Assembly (NCBI RefSeq): GCF_016598595.1 | Contig: NZ_CP066786.1 | Span: forward strand, 2,565,501-2,629,500 | Direction of reading: 5' to 3' | Length of the DNA stretch: 64,000 bases | Source: Martelella lutilitoris | GTDB lineage: Bacteria; Pseudomonadota; Alphaproteobacteria; Rhizobiales; Rhizobiaceae | Shown: in pieces, positions 32,972 to 42,184 of the stretch | Layout of the letters: each line of letters opens with the position of its first letter | Position numbering within the stretch: position 1 is the stretch's first letter | The notes under the pieces: generated by a model | What the model saw: only the letters and a program-made list of their open reading frames with translations | Told to the model about the DNA's origin: nothing | Database searches by the model: none | Program-made: the position numbers and the translations under genes

Positions 32972-34387
32972 ATGGATTCTTACGATCTGGTCGTGATTGG
33001 CAGCGGTCCCGCTGGCCGTCGCGCCGCGGTTCAGGCCGCCAAGCTCGGCAAGACCGCGCTGGTCATCGACAAGGGCTCGCAGGTGGGCGGCGTTTCCGTC
33101 CACACGGGCACCATCCCCTCGAAAACGCTGCGCGAAACGGTCCTGAACCTCACCGGCTGGCGCGAGCGCGGCTTTTACGGCCGCTCCTACCGGGTGAAAC
33201 ACAAGATCACCGCCGATGACCTGCGCGCCCGTCTGATCAAGACGCTCGACTACGAGATCGACGTTCTCGAATGGCAGTTCGAGCGCAACCGGGTGGACCA
33301 GGTGCGCGGCTTCGCCCATTTCGTCGACCCGCACACGATCGAGATCGAGAAGGACACCGGCGAGATCCAGCGCGTCCATGCCAAGGCCGTTCTCGTGTCC
33401 GTCGGCACCCGCCCCTACCGCCCGCCCGAGGTGCCCTTCGACGGGCAGGCGGTGATGGACAGCGACGAACTGCTCAACATCAAGGAAATCCCGCGCTCGA
33501 TGATCGTCGTCGGCGCCGGCGTCATCGGCATCGAATACGCGACGATCTTCTCCGCGCTCGACACCCAGGTGATCGTCGTCGAACCGCGCGACAGCATGCT
33601 CGATTTCATCGACCGCGAAATCCGTGACAATTTCGCCGCCCAGCTGCGCGACCGCAATGTGAAGCTCCTCTTCGGCGCGGGCGCCGACAAGGTGGAAAAG
33701 GCCTCCAACGGCAAGGCGCGCGTGACGCTCTCCAACGGCCGCGTTCTGATGGCCGAATCGGTGCTGTTCGCCGCCGGCCGCCAGGGCGCGACCGACACGC
33801 TGAACCTGGAAGCCGTCGGCCTGAAGGCCGACCATCGCGGCCGGCTGAAGGTCGACCCGATCACCTTCCAGACCGACGTGCCGCACATCTATGCCGCCGG
33901 CGACGTGATCGGCTTCCCGGCCCTTGCCTCGACATCGATGGAGCAGGGACGCATCGCAGCCCGCCATGCCGTCGGCGCGGAGGCCCAGGAGCCGCCGCAA
34001 TTCTTCCCCTACGGCATCTATGCCGTGCCGGAAATGTCGACCTGCGGCATGACGGAAGAGGAAATCCAGGAGCGCGGCATTCCTTACGAATGCGGCGTCG
34101 CCTTCTTCCGCGAGACGTCGCGCGGCCACATCATGGGCCTGCAGAACGGGTTGTTGAAGATGATCTTTTCGCTCAAGACCCACCGTCTGCTCGGCGTCCA
34201 CATCGTCGGCGAAGGCGCGACCGAGCTCATTCACATTGGCCAGGCGGTGCTGAACCTGAAGGGCACGGTCGAATATTTCGTCGAGAACACCTTCAACTAT
34301 CCGACGCTGGCCGAGGCCTACAAGATCGCCGGCCTCGATGCCTCGAACCGGATGGCGATGCTGGAAAGCGCCGATCAGGGCGAATAG
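32972..34387 (+). CDS. sthA: Soluble pyridine nucleotide transhydrogenase
   Basis: The 471-residue FAD flavoprotein of the disulfide-reductase family transfers hydride between NADPH and NAD. It has FAD motif VVIGSGPAGRRAA, NAD-binding VVGAGVIGIEYATIF and second FAD motif YAAGDVIGF. The active-site cysteine pair of lipoamide dehydrogenases is missing: the equivalent stretch is GGVSVHTGTIPSKTL, as expected for SthA. A second conserved region, YTLAEAYKIAGL-like NYPTLAEAYKIAGLD, closes the C-terminal dimer domain. The kinase gene follows 3 nt later, implying cotranscription. Confidence 0.94.
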   Translation: MDSYDLVVIGSGPAGRRAAVQAAKLGKTALVIDKGSQVGGVSVHTGTIPSKTLRETVLNLTGWRERGFYGRSYRVKHKITADDLRARLIKTLDYEIDVLEWQFERNRVDQVRGFAHFVDPHTIEIEKDTGEIQRVHAKAVLVSVGTRPYRPPEVPFDGQAVMDSDELLNIKEIPRSMIVVGAGVIGIEYATIFSALDTQVIVVEPRDSMLDFIDREIRDNFAAQLRDRNVKLLFGAGADKVEKASNGKARVTLSNGRVLMAESVLFAAGRQGATDTLNLEAVGLKADHRGRLKVDPITFQTDVPHIYAAGDVIGFPALASTSMEQGRIAARHAVGAEAQEPPQFFPYGIYAVPEMSTCGMTEEEIQERGIPYECGVAFFRETSRGHIMGLQNGLLKMIFSLKTHRLLGVHIVGEGATELIHIGQAVLNLKGTVEYFVENTFNYPTLAEAYKIAGLDASNRMAMLESADQGE

Positions 34388-34390
34388 ACG

Positions 34391-35260
34391 ATGAGCGATG
34401 CGCCTGCCGGACGGAACGCTTCGGCAGACGCAAAGTTTGCGCCCTGGATCGCCCGCTGGCAGCTTGAACCGCATGGCGCGCCGATCCAAACGGCAACGGG
34501 CGCGCTGCTTCCCGTACTCCGGGGAACCAAGCCTGCCATGCTGAAGCTCTTCCTGGACGAGGAGGAGAAAACGGGCGCAACGCTTCTTGGCTGGTGGGCA
34601 GGCGATGGCGCTGCTTTCGTCATCGAGGCCGATGACGGCGCGCTCCTGATGGAGCGGGCCGCCGGCCGCCGCTCTCTCACCGAAATGAGCGCCGCCGGCA
34701 GGGATGACGCGGCCACGGACATTCTCTGCGCCGTTGCCGCCGCGCTTCACCGCAAGCGCCCTCACCCGCCGCCCGACAATCTCATTCCGCTTGAAACGCG
34801 CTTCCGGGCGTTGTTCGCCAGGGCGTCAGATTTCGGCGGCATCCTGCCGGCCTGTGCCGGCCATGCCCGCAACCTGCTTCAAAGCCAGACGGACATCCGT
34901 CCCCTCCACGGCGACCTCCACCACGACAACGTGCTGGATTTCGGCGACCGCGGTTTTCTGGCCATCGATCCCAAGGGCCTGACTGGCGAGCGCGCCTTCG
35001 ACCTCGCCAACATCTTCTGCAATCCCGATCTCGCCGACCCGGCCCTTCGGATTGCCCGCGACCCCGTGACGTTCGAGCATCGTCTCCGCCGGATCGCGCG
35101 ACAGGCCAGGCTCGAACCCGAGCGCCTGTTGCGCTGGATCGCCGCTTGGGGCGGGCTTTCAGCCACATGGTTCATACAGGACGACGACCCGCGCGCGGAC
35201 ATACCGCTGGAAATCGCGGAGCTTGCGCTTGCGCGCATCGAAGATCCGCCGGCGCCCTGA
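34391..35260 (+). CDS. APH(6)-like aminoglycoside/hydroxyurea kinase
   Basis: The 289-residue protein-kinase-like phosphotransferase has the family's WIARWQLEPHGAPIQTATGALLPVLRG N-terminus, KLFLDEEE, and the catalytic loop LHGDLHHDNVLD with Asp and Asn. AIDPKGLTGERAFDLANIFCNPD replaces the DFG-type metal motif. Close relatives include streptomycin 6-kinases, but chromosomal homologues in environmental bacteria often have no resistance role. It begins 3 nt after sthA, so the two are coupled; that pairing is unexplained. It ends just before a strong terminator. Confidence 0.85.
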   Translation: MSDAPAGRNASADAKFAPWIARWQLEPHGAPIQTATGALLPVLRGTKPAMLKLFLDEEEKTGATLLGWWAGDGAAFVIEADDGALLMERAAGRRSLTEMSAAGRDDAATDILCAVAAALHRKRPHPPPDNLIPLETRFRALFARASDFGGILPACAGHARNLLQSQTDIRPLHGDLHHDNVLDFGDRGFLAIDPKGLTGERAFDLANIFCNPDLADPALRIARDPVTFEHRLRRIARQARLEPERLLRWIAAWGGLSATWFIQDDDPRADIPLEIAELALARIEDPPAP

Positions 35261-35270
35261 AACGAAAAAA

Positions 35271-35293
35271 CCGCCCGGCGATGAACCGGGCGG
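35271..35293 (-). terminator. Intrinsic terminator of tig
   Basis: CCGCCCGG (35271-35278), loop CGATGAA, CCGGGCGG (35286-35293): a perfect 8-bp GC stem. On the minus strand it is followed by TTTTTTCG, a classic U-run. It lies 28 nt after the tig stop and may also halt the convergent kinase transcript. Confidence 0.85.
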
Positions 35294-35320
35294 CTTTGAT
35301 ATTCAAACGAGAAGAGGACA

Positions 35321-36892
35321 TTATTCCTCGGTCTTGCCTTCAGCATCGTCGGCGGCCTTGGCCGGCGCCTTCTTCTTCGGTGCGGCCTTCTTCTTCGGAG
35401 CAGCCTTCTTTGCAGCAGGCTTTTCCTCGGCGGCAGGCGCTTCCTCAGCGACCTCAGCCTTCTCCTCGGTCTTGGCGGCAGCCTTTTTCTTCGGCGCGGC
35501 CTTCTTCTTCGGAGCCGACTTTTCCTCGGCCTTCTTGGTGGCTTCGGCGACCTCGTCCTCGTCGTCAGCCATCAGCTCTTCCTTGGAAACGGTGACGTCC
35601 TTGACGTCGATCTGCTCCAGAAGGTGATCGACAACCTTTTCCTCGAAGATCGGAGCGCGCAGCGAAGCGGCGGCGCCGGGGGTTTCGCGGAAGAATTTGA
35701 GGATCTCCTGCTCCTGACCGGGATACTGGCGCATCTGGTCGTAGAGCGCGCGCTGCATCTCGTCCTCGCCAACCTCGACGCCGGCCTTTTCGCCGATCTC
35801 GGAGAGAACGAGGCCCAGGCGGACGCGGCGTTCGGCGAGCTTGCGGTATTCCGCGCGTGCTTCTTCCTCGGTCGTTTCCTCATCCTCGAAGGTCTTGCCG
35901 CTGCGTTCCAGATCAGCATTCACCTGACGCCAGATGTTCTCGAACTCGGCATCAACCAGCGAGGCCGGGGCTTCGAAGGAATACTGTTCGTCGAGCTGGT
36001 CGAGGATCTGACGCTTGACCTTCTGGCGCGTGAACTGGTTGTACTGGCCCTCGATCTGCTCGCGGACGAGACCGCGCAGGCGCTCGGCCGATTCCAGACC
36101 CAGCTTTTCCGCCAGTTCGTCGTTGATCTCCAGTTCGCCGGCGGAAGCGACTTCCTTGACGGTAACCTCGAAGACGGCTTCCTTGCCGGCCAGATGTTCA
36201 GCCGGATAGTCTTCCGGGAAGGTGACCTTGACCTGCTTTTCATCGCCGGCCTTGACGCCGACAAGCTGGTCCTCGAAGCCGGGAATGAAGCGGTCGGAGC
36301 CGAGCACGAGCTGCGAATCGGTATCGGTTCCGCCGTCGAAGGCCTCGCCGTCGATCTTGCCGACGTAATCGATGGTGACGCGGTCGCCGTCTTCGGCAGC
36401 GCCATCCTTGGTCTCGTATTCGCGGGCGTTTTCGGCAACCGCCTTGACCTGTTCCTCGACCTCCTCGTCGGAAATCGAAACCACCGGACGCTCGACCTTC
36501 AGGCCGTCGGTCGGCTGCAGTTCGAATTTCGGCAGGATTTCGTAAGCGACGGTGAATTCGAAGTCGATCTCGCCGTTCAGGACGCGGTTGGCCTCGCCTT
36601 CATCCTCGGTCATGTCGATCTTCGGCTGGCCGGCTGCGCGCTCGCCGCGCTCGGCGATCACGGCCTGCGGCTTTTCCTGCAGGGTCTCGTTGATCAGCTC
36701 GGCCATGATCGACTTGCCGTACATCTTCTTCAGATGCGCGATCGGCACCTTGCCGGGACGGAAGCCATTGATGCGAACCTTGTCCTTGGCTTCCGCCAGG
36801 CGCTCGTTCATCCGCGCCTTCAGATCGTCCGCAGGAACTGTGATCTTGATTTCGCGCTTCAGCCCTTCGGCGAGCGTTTCGGTTACCTGCAT
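35321..36892 (-). CDS. tig: Trigger factor (ribosome-associated chaperone), extended C-terminus
   Basis: The 523-residue protein has the ribosome-binding domain with GFRPGKVP (residues 43-50), an FKBP-type PPIase domain ([19 protein letters not shown] to [14 protein letters not shown]) and the helical chaperone domain. It folds nascent chains at the ribosome exit. E. coli trigger factor has 432 residues; here the last 77 or so form a low-complexity Lys/Ala/Pro/Glu tail with repeated APKKKAA units. I start at the ATG at 36890-36892 because GAAGG is 7 nt upstream; the ATG at 36898 is too close to it. It is transcribed alone. Confidence 0.95.
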   Translation of the reverse strand: MQVTETLAEGLKREIKITVPADDLKARMNERLAEAKDKVRINGFRPGKVPIAHLKKMYGKSIMAELINETLQEKPQAVIAERGERAAGQPKIDMTEDEGEANRVLNGEIDFEFTVAYEILPKFELQPTDGLKVERPVVSISDEEVEEQVKAVAENAREYETKDGAAEDGDRVTIDYVGKIDGEAFDGGTDTDSQLVLGSDRFIPGFEDQLVGVKAGDEKQVKVTFPEDYPAEHLAGKEAVFEVTVKEVASAGELEINDELAEKLGLESAERLRGLVREQIEGQYNQFTRQKVKRQILDQLDEQYSFEAPASLVDAEFENIWRQVNADLERSGKTFEDEETTEEEARAEYRKLAERRVRLGLVLSEIGEKAGVEVGEDEMQRALYDQMRQYPGQEQEILKFFRETPGAAASLRAPIFEEKVVDHLLEQIDVKDVTVSKEELMADDEDEVAEATKKAEEKSAPKKKAAPKKKAAAKTEEKAEVAEEAPAAEEKPAAKKAAPKKKAAPKKKAPAKAADDAEGKTEE

Positions 36893-37091
36893 ATCCATAC
36901 CTTCATTTCATCTCGGCTCTAAAAGCCGTTGGGTTTCATGCGCACAACGGGCCGGCATCGCCGGGCGCGACTTCATGCAATATCCTCGGCATTTTGACAA
37001 GCTTTTCAGGGCTTGAGCAAAACGGCGCCAGGGTAAGCGTGCGGAAAAGACGTTCTCGAAACGCCCGGCAGCGATTACCCTGAAAGCGACT

Positions 37092-37167
37092 TGGTGCCCC
37101 CGGCAGGATTCGAACCCGCGACCCTCTGATTACAAATCAGATGCTCTACCAACTGAGCTACAAGGGC
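37092..37167 (-). tRNA. tRNA-Thr (anticodon TGT)
   Basis: On the minus strand a 76-nt cloverleaf is visible: acceptor GCCCTTG pairing with CGGGGGC before an encoded CCA, D-arm TAGCTCAGTTGGTAGAGCA, and anticodon stem TCTGA/TCAGA with loop TTTGTAA. The anticodon is TGT. A T-arm GCGGGTTCGAATCCTGC follows. The acceptor stem has two G-T wobbles. It lies between tig and the NAD kinase gene. Confidence 0.95.
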
Positions 37168-37340
37168 ATTGGGCATGCCCACTAGCAGATTTGCCCTCGC
37201 TGTAAAACGAAAAAATCAACACTATGGCCTGTATTTTCGCAAGCTATCACACGTTCATCGCGGCTTTGGGCTTGCAAATGACGGCCCTCTCGGGTGATCT
37301 GGCGCGGCGAAAGACCTCGTCCCGCAAACGGAATTATGCA

Positions 37341-38114
37341 ATGCCCGAGAAAGCGCCCTCACTTTGCTTCCTGTCCTCGGAAGCGGACGATGCCAAGAAA
37401 GCCAAGGCGGAGCTGGTCGGGCGTTACGGCAACGTGCCGGCCGGGGAAGCCGACTATATCGTCGCGCTTGGCGGCGACGGCTTCATGCTGCAGACCCTGC
37501 ACGAAACGATGAATTCCGAAACCCCGGTCTACGGCATGAACCGCGGATCCGTCGGCTTCCTGATGAACGAATATTCAACCGAAAACCTGCATGAACGCCT
37601 TCAGGCCGCCGACATGAACGAATTGAGGCCGCTCAGGATGACGACCCGCAATGCCGACGGGACGTCGTCCATCGCGCTCGCGATCAATGAAGTCTCCATG
37701 CTGCGCCAGTCGCACCAGGCGGCAAAGCTGAAGGTTCGCGTCGATGACCGGATCCGGCTGCCGGAACTCGCCTGCGACGGCATTCTGGTGGCAACGCCCG
37801 CAGGCTCCACGGCCTATAATCTCTCCGTTCACGGGCCGATCATTCCGCTCGAGGCCCCGCTTCTGGCCATCACCCCGGTCAGCGCCTTTCGCCCGCGCCG
37901 CTGGCGCGGGGCGCTTTTGCCGAACCGCTCGGTTGTCGATATCGAGGTGCTGGAGCCGGAAAAGCGCCTCGTCAACGCCTTCGCCGACCACACCGAGGTC
38001 AAGCACGTGCTCCATGTGCGCATCGAGCAGGACCCGGAAGCCCGCGCCAAGGTGCTGTCCGACCCGAACCGCTCCTGGTCTGAACGGATCCTCGCCGAGC
38101 AGTTTTCGGATTGA
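37341..38114 (+). CDS. nadK: NAD kinase
   Basis: The 257-residue cytoplasmic kinase makes NADP from NAD and ATP. The GGDG motif (ALGGDGFMLQTLH), NRGSVGFLMNEY, NEVSMLRQ and ATPAGSTAYNLSVHGPIIP are all in family order. The length is typical of short alphaproteobacterial NadK. I start at the ATG at 37341 (MPEKAPSLCFLSS), which fits homologues; the frame upstream to 37224 is not conserved-looking. Confidence 0.93.
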   Translation: MPEKAPSLCFLSSEADDAKKAKAELVGRYGNVPAGEADYIVALGGDGFMLQTLHETMNSETPVYGMNRGSVGFLMNEYSTENLHERLQAADMNELRPLRMTTRNADGTSSIALAINEVSMLRQSHQAAKLKVRVDDRIRLPELACDGILVATPAGSTAYNLSVHGPIIPLEAPLLAITPVSAFRPRRWRGALLPNRSVVDIEVLEPEKRLVNAFADHTEVKHVLHVRIEQDPEARAKVLSDPNRSWSERILAEQFSD

Positions 38115-38216
38115 GTGGCGAATGCCCGCAAAGTTTGCGGGACATCAAGGACACAACCTCGAGTTCCGGCACTATTCGAGCCCGGCATCATGGCAGATGA
38201 AGTGCGGGAGGAACGA

Positions 38217-39812
38217 ATGTCGAGAGGGAGGAAACTGATCATTGCGCTGGGCCTGGTCGGCGTCGCGGCCGTTCTGGCCGCCTCGGCCTTCGTTGCCTTC
38301 GAGGCAAACCGGGTCAAACAGATCTTTGCCGCCAATGCGGCGCTGAAGGAGGAAGGTTACTACCTCTCGCCCTTCGAGTTCGAACTGCTGAGCGTCTCCT
38401 ATTACCTCGACCACGGGCAATATCTGAAGGGCATTTCCCGCCTCAACCAGATCCACGCGCAGATGACGACGCGCGAAGGGCTGGTCAGGATTCCCGAATT
38501 CTCCGATGCACAGGAAGAACTCGCCTTCTTCAAGGGCCTGCAGAACCCGGACACCGGCGCCTTCTACCCCAATGATGACGATCCGGTGGTCACCAATATC
38601 GGGGTTACGGCCAATATGATCAATCTGATCGAAGCGCTGAGCGCCGAGGCTGGCGAGCCCTTCGCGCTCGAATACCCGCTCGCCTTTCTCGACAGGATCG
38701 ACACCGAGGAAGAGCTGACGGCCATGCTGGACGATGCCTCCCGCGTCGGCTGGATCGGCACCGTGATCAAACCGGCCTTCGTCAGCGCGGTCGAGTTGCA
38801 GGACCTGATCGAACAGGATGAGCGGCTCGGAATCTACGGCTTCCCGGAAGACTGGAAGCAGTCGTACTACCGGTGGTTCTATGACGACCAGAATCCCGAG
38901 ACGGGCCTGTGGGGACCGCGCGTCCGGAAAACCGGCGAAATGCTGGAGGGCGGCGATATCGGCGACAGCGGCAAGATCATCAAGATGTTTGTTGATGCCA
39001 ACGGCGACAATATTCGCCCCGGCATGCCGCTGCGGTATTCCGACCGCATCTTCGCATCGGTGATCGCCGGCCTCTCAAAGCCGATGCCGGAGGCCCCCGA
39101 CCGGCAGCATCGCTGGATCATCGATCAGGATCGCGGCTTTCGCTTCCTGACCAAATATGTCTGGAAGAATGCGACACCGGCGGAAAGAGAGGCGGTGCAG
39201 GGCCTGCTCGAGCACTTCATCACGACACGCTTCGCGCTCTTTTATCTGCCCGATGAAGGCGCTTTCTCGCTCTATCCGAACGCCGCCCATGCCGATCTGG
39301 ACGGCACCAGCGAGGCCGCCGGCATGCTCGACTATGCGGGAGAACTGTCGGCGGAGCGGCAGGCGGCCCTCTGGGGAAGCCCGGAGGAGACGATCCGGCC
39401 TCTCGGCGTTCTTGCGGCCGAGACATTGGACGAGAATGCGATCTCGAAGTTGAGCAAAGCGGACGATCTCATCTCCATCCGCTTCTACGCCGAGGCGCCG
39501 ACCGAAGATTTCACTGCCACGCCGCTGGCAATCTACTATCCCCGCGCGCCGGTCGTTCGCGATACGGTCGACCTCCTGGTCCGCCTGCGCCTTTGGCTCG
39601 AGGCAACCACGCAGACCATGGGCAATTGGGGTCGCCGCGACGCCATCATGGCGCGGATCTCGGCAACGCCCGTCACTCCGGATGCAGTCGTCCTCGAAGC
39701 CGAGGACACAGCCTTTCTCGATGCGCTCCTGCAGGAACGCGGAAAACTGGTCGCCATCGGCTTCGACACGCTTCAGGTGCCGCGCTACCGCATTGATTTC
39801 GAGACCCCGTAG
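38217..39812 (+). CDS. Membrane-anchored protein of unknown function, possible alpha/alpha toroid
   Basis: The 531-residue protein has an N-terminal membrane anchor (RKLIIALGLVGVAAVLAASAFVAF), then a large, probably periplasmic domain. I do not recognise the family. Two motifs, FFKGLQNPDTGAFYPNDDDP and YDDQNPETGLWG, resemble the Q-x-x-x-G-x-W repeats of prenyltransferase/terpene-cyclase-type alpha/alpha toroids. TNIGVTANMINLIEAL and AGMLDYAGEL also fit helical hairpins. The start at 38217 has GGGAGGA upstream; an ATG at 38190 is possible. It follows nadK by 102 nt and ends 11 nt before the convergent NUDIX gene. Confidence 0.6.
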   Translation: MSRGRKLIIALGLVGVAAVLAASAFVAFEANRVKQIFAANAALKEEGYYLSPFEFELLSVSYYLDHGQYLKGISRLNQIHAQMTTREGLVRIPEFSDAQEELAFFKGLQNPDTGAFYPNDDDPVVTNIGVTANMINLIEALSAEAGEPFALEYPLAFLDRIDTEEELTAMLDDASRVGWIGTVIKPAFVSAVELQDLIEQDERLGIYGFPEDWKQSYYRWFYDDQNPETGLWGPRVRKTGEMLEGGDIGDSGKIIKMFVDANGDNIRPGMPLRYSDRIFASVIAGLSKPMPEAPDRQHRWIIDQDRGFRFLTKYVWKNATPAEREAVQGLLEHFITTRFALFYLPDEGAFSLYPNAAHADLDGTSEAAGMLDYAGELSAERQAALWGSPEETIRPLGVLAAETLDENAISKLSKADDLISIRFYAEAPTEDFTATPLAIYYPRAPVVRDTVDLLVRLRLWLEATTQTMGNWGRRDAIMARISATPVTPDAVVLEAEDTAFLDALLQERGKLVAIGFDTLQVPRYRIDFETP

Positions 39813-39823
39813 TCTGCCAAACA

Positions 39824-40426
39824 TTACAGACCGAAAACATGGCGGTTCAGCGCCGCCCATTGCAGCATCACCACCGTCTTGGCGTCCGAAAGCGCACCGT
39901 TCTCGACCATCGCCATGGCCTCGTCGAAGGAGAGGAAAACGAGTTCGATATCCTCATGCTCCTCGTCAAGCCCGCCGCCGGTCCCGACCCGCATCGTCTC
40001 ATCGACGATTGCGGCATAGCAGTGGACCTTTTCGGTCATCAGGCCGGGGGCGGAGATGATGGAGCGCAACGGCAGCAGATCTTCGACGTGATAGCCCGTT
40101 TCCTCGCGCGCCTCGCGGATGGCGGCCTCCTCCGGCGTTTCGCCCTCGTCGATCAGCCCGGCCGCCGCCTCCACGAAGAAACCGTCCCCCTCGCCCATGG
40201 CGTAGACCGGCACGCGAAACTGGCGAACGAGCACGAATTTTCCGGCAGAGCGGTCGAATACCAGCACCGAAGACGCCGCCGGTCGCTCGCAGACTTCCCA
40301 GGAGCGGGCCGTCACCGTGCCGTCGCTGAACCGATAATCGAAGGAATAGTCGACCAGCCGGCTCCAGCCGTCGTGAAGCGTGGTCTTGGCCAGGTTGGAA
40401 ATGCGGTCGCCCTGATCGTTCGTCAT
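39824..40426 (-). CDS. NUDIX hydrolase (ADP-ribose / nucleotide-sugar pyrophosphatase-like)
   Basis: The 200-residue protein has a complete Nudix box, GLIDEGETPEEAAIREAREETGY, after the conserved FFVEAAA. The N-terminal strand-rich region (DYSFDYRFSDGTVTARSWEV) and the QFRVPVYAMGEG segment resemble NudK/NudF enzymes that cleave ADP-ribose or GDP-mannose. I use the ATG at 40424-40426 with AAGGGA upstream, not the one at 40480. It is divergent from rlmJ by 102 nt. Substrate uncertain. Confidence 0.9.
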   Translation of the reverse strand: MTNDQGDRISNLAKTTLHDGWSRLVDYSFDYRFSDGTVTARSWEVCERPAASSVLVFDRSAGKFVLVRQFRVPVYAMGEGDGFFVEAAAGLIDEGETPEEAAIREAREETGYHVEDLLPLRSIISAPGLMTEKVHCYAAIVDETMRVGTGGGLDEEHEDIELVFLSFDEAMAMVENGALSDAKTVVMLQWAALNRHVFGL

Positions 40427-40528
40427 CGAAAATCCCTTGAAATATCCCGGCCCGCGTCGAGGCGGCCGGTTGTAAAACATGATCGAGACTCATAATAACT
40501 TCTCCGGCAAACACAATGCGGAGCCGCA

Positions 40529-41392
40529 ATGAACTATCGCCACATCTACCACGCCGGAAATTTCGCGGATGTGCTCAAGCATGCGGTCTTCGCGCGGCTG
40601 ATCGCCTATCTGCAGAAGAAGGACGCCGCCTTCCGCATTCTCGACACCCATGCCGGCACCGGGCAATACGACCTCTCCAGCGAGGAAGCGCAGAAGACCG
40701 GCGAGTGGCAATCCGGCATCGGCCGGCTTCTTTCCGCGAAAATTCCGCAAGATGCGGAGGCGCTGCTTGCCCCTTATCTCGATGCCGTGCGCGCGCTCAA
40801 TGCCACGCCGGAGATTGCGACCTATCCCGGCTCGCCGAAACTTGCCCGCATGCTGATGCGCAGGCAGGACCGGCTGTCGCTGATGGAGCTGCACGAGGCG
40901 GACTTCGCCACGCTGCAGGCGCGCTTTGCCGGCGATCACCAGGTGCGGGCAACGAAGCTCGACGGCTGGCTCTCGCTCGCCGGCCATCTGCCGCCGAAGG
41001 AGCGGCGCGGGCTCGTTCTGGTCGATCCGCCCTTCGAGAAGGAGGGCGAGTTCGAGCGTCTTGTCGACGGCCTTGCCAAGGCCCACCGCCGCTTTGCCGC
41101 CGGGATCTACTGCCTCTGGTACCCGATCAAGAAGGGCGCCAACGTCAAGGCCTTGCACGCGGCGCTCGAGGGGCTCTCCATTCCAAAGGTCCTGTGCGCG
41201 GAACTCGTTGTCAGAAGCGACCGGGAGACCGACGGGCTGACCGGTTCGGGCCTCATCATCGTCAACCCGCCCTACACGCTGAAAGAGGAGCTCGCCATCA
41301 TGCTCCCCTTTCTGAAGGATCGGCTGGCCCAGGACCGTTTCGCCAGAGAACGCTCGTTCTGGATCGCCGGCGAACAGGGCTTCGACGGCTGA
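40529..41392 (+). CDS. rlmJ: 23S rRNA (adenine(2030)-N6)-methyltransferase RlmJ
   Basis: The 287-residue protein begins MNYRHIYHAGNFADVLKHAVF, the diagnostic RlmJ/ComJ start. Other motifs are LDTHAGTGQYDL for SAM binding, VLVDPPFEKEGEF, the N6-adenine catalytic motif, and WYPIKKG. It methylates A2030 of 23S rRNA. It is transcribed alone between the NUDIX and GST genes. Confidence 0.94.
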   Translation: MNYRHIYHAGNFADVLKHAVFARLIAYLQKKDAAFRILDTHAGTGQYDLSSEEAQKTGEWQSGIGRLLSAKIPQDAEALLAPYLDAVRALNATPEIATYPGSPKLARMLMRRQDRLSLMELHEADFATLQARFAGDHQVRATKLDGWLSLAGHLPPKERRGLVLVDPPFEKEGEFERLVDGLAKAHRRFAAGIYCLWYPIKKGANVKALHAALEGLSIPKVLCAELVVRSDRETDGLTGSGLIIVNPPYTLKEELAIMLPFLKDRLAQDRFARERSFWIAGEQGFDG

Positions 41393-41510
41393 GGCGAAAC
41401 GGAACAACGCTTCACGAAAACGCGGTTCCGGGTTATCGATCGCTCAGCACGCATCGTCGCGAATGTCAGGCACTCCGCCCGACTGCGACGTGCGCTTGAG
41501 GGAGTGACTT

Positions 41511-42110
41511 GTGAAACTGCTCTATTCGCCTGCCTCGCCGTTTTCCGCCAAGGTGGTCATGGCCGCCCGCTATCTCGAGATCGACCTCGATCTCGAGCCA
41601 GTCGATACGGTCGCCCCGCCCGAGGCGCTGCTTGCCGCCAATCCGCTGGGCAAGATCCCGACGCTTCTCACCGATGACGGACTGACGCTTTATGACAGCC
41701 GCACGATCATGCACTATCTCGACAGCCTGGCGGAGGAAAAGCGCCTTTATCCGCGCAAGCCGGAGAAGCGAGCCGTGGTCGAGCGCATGGAGGCGCTCTG
41801 CGACGGCATCTGCGATGCCGTGGTGCTGGTCGTCTATGAGAAACGCTATCGCACGCCCGAAACCTGGCACCAGCCCTGGGTCGACCGGCAATGGGACAGG
41901 ATCCGCCGCGGCCTCGACTATCTCGACGAGAACCCGCCGGCGTTCAGGAAGAAGCTGAATGCGGGCCATTTCGCCCTTGGCGGGCTTCTCGGCTATCTGA
42001 TGCTCAGGTTTCCGGGGGAATGGGAAGAACACCGGGTCCGGCTCGCCCGCTGGCCATCGGCTTTCGAGGAAGCATTTCCGGCATTCCGGACGTTGAAGTC
42101 ACACGCCTGA
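41511..42110 (+). CDS. Glutathione S-transferase family protein
   Basis: The 199-residue protein has an N-terminal thioredoxin-like GST domain. MKLLYSPASPFSAKVVMAA carries a serine at the glutathione-activating position, ANPLGKIPTLL the cis-proline and DSRTIMHYL the glutathione gamma-glutamyl site. The C-terminal half is the all-helical GST domain. It probably conjugates or reduces electrophiles, substrate unknown. It ends 24 nt before a bidirectional terminator shared with the porin gene. Confidence 0.9.
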   Translation: MKLLYSPASPFSAKVVMAARYLEIDLDLEPVDTVAPPEALLAANPLGKIPTLLTDDGLTLYDSRTIMHYLDSLAEEKRLYPRKPEKRAVVERMEALCDGICDAVVLVVYEKRYRTPETWHQPWVDRQWDRIRRGLDYLDENPPAFRKKLNAGHFALGGLLGYLMLRFPGEWEEHRVRLARWPSAFEEAFPAFRTLKSHA

Positions 42111-42133
42111 GCCATCTGGTGCCGGCCGAACGC

Positions 42134-42160
42134 GAAAACCCGCCACAGGGGCGGGTTTTC
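42134..42160. terminator. Bidirectional intrinsic terminator
   Basis: GAAAACCCGCC (42134-42144), loop ACAGG, GGCGGGTTTTC (42150-42160): a perfect 11-bp stem with A/T tracts on both sides. It therefore works on either strand for the convergent GST and porin genes. Confidence 0.9.
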
Positions 42161-42184
42161 AAAGTCACTGCGGGGTTCCGGCGA

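Noticed and set aside
32933..34765. 610-codon open frame opposite sthA and the kinase gene
   Set aside because: Antisense to two well-supported genes and without motifs.
34391..35260. Kinase as an acquired antibiotic-resistance gene
   Set aside because: No mobile element, integron or composition break is visible, and it is tightly coupled to the core gene sthA. A resident housekeeping gene is more likely.
35340..35560. Possible tandem DNA repeat in the tig 3' end
   Set aside because: The repetition is in the amino-acid pattern (Lys/Ala/Pro) with varied codons, not an exact nucleotide repeat or CRISPR-like array.
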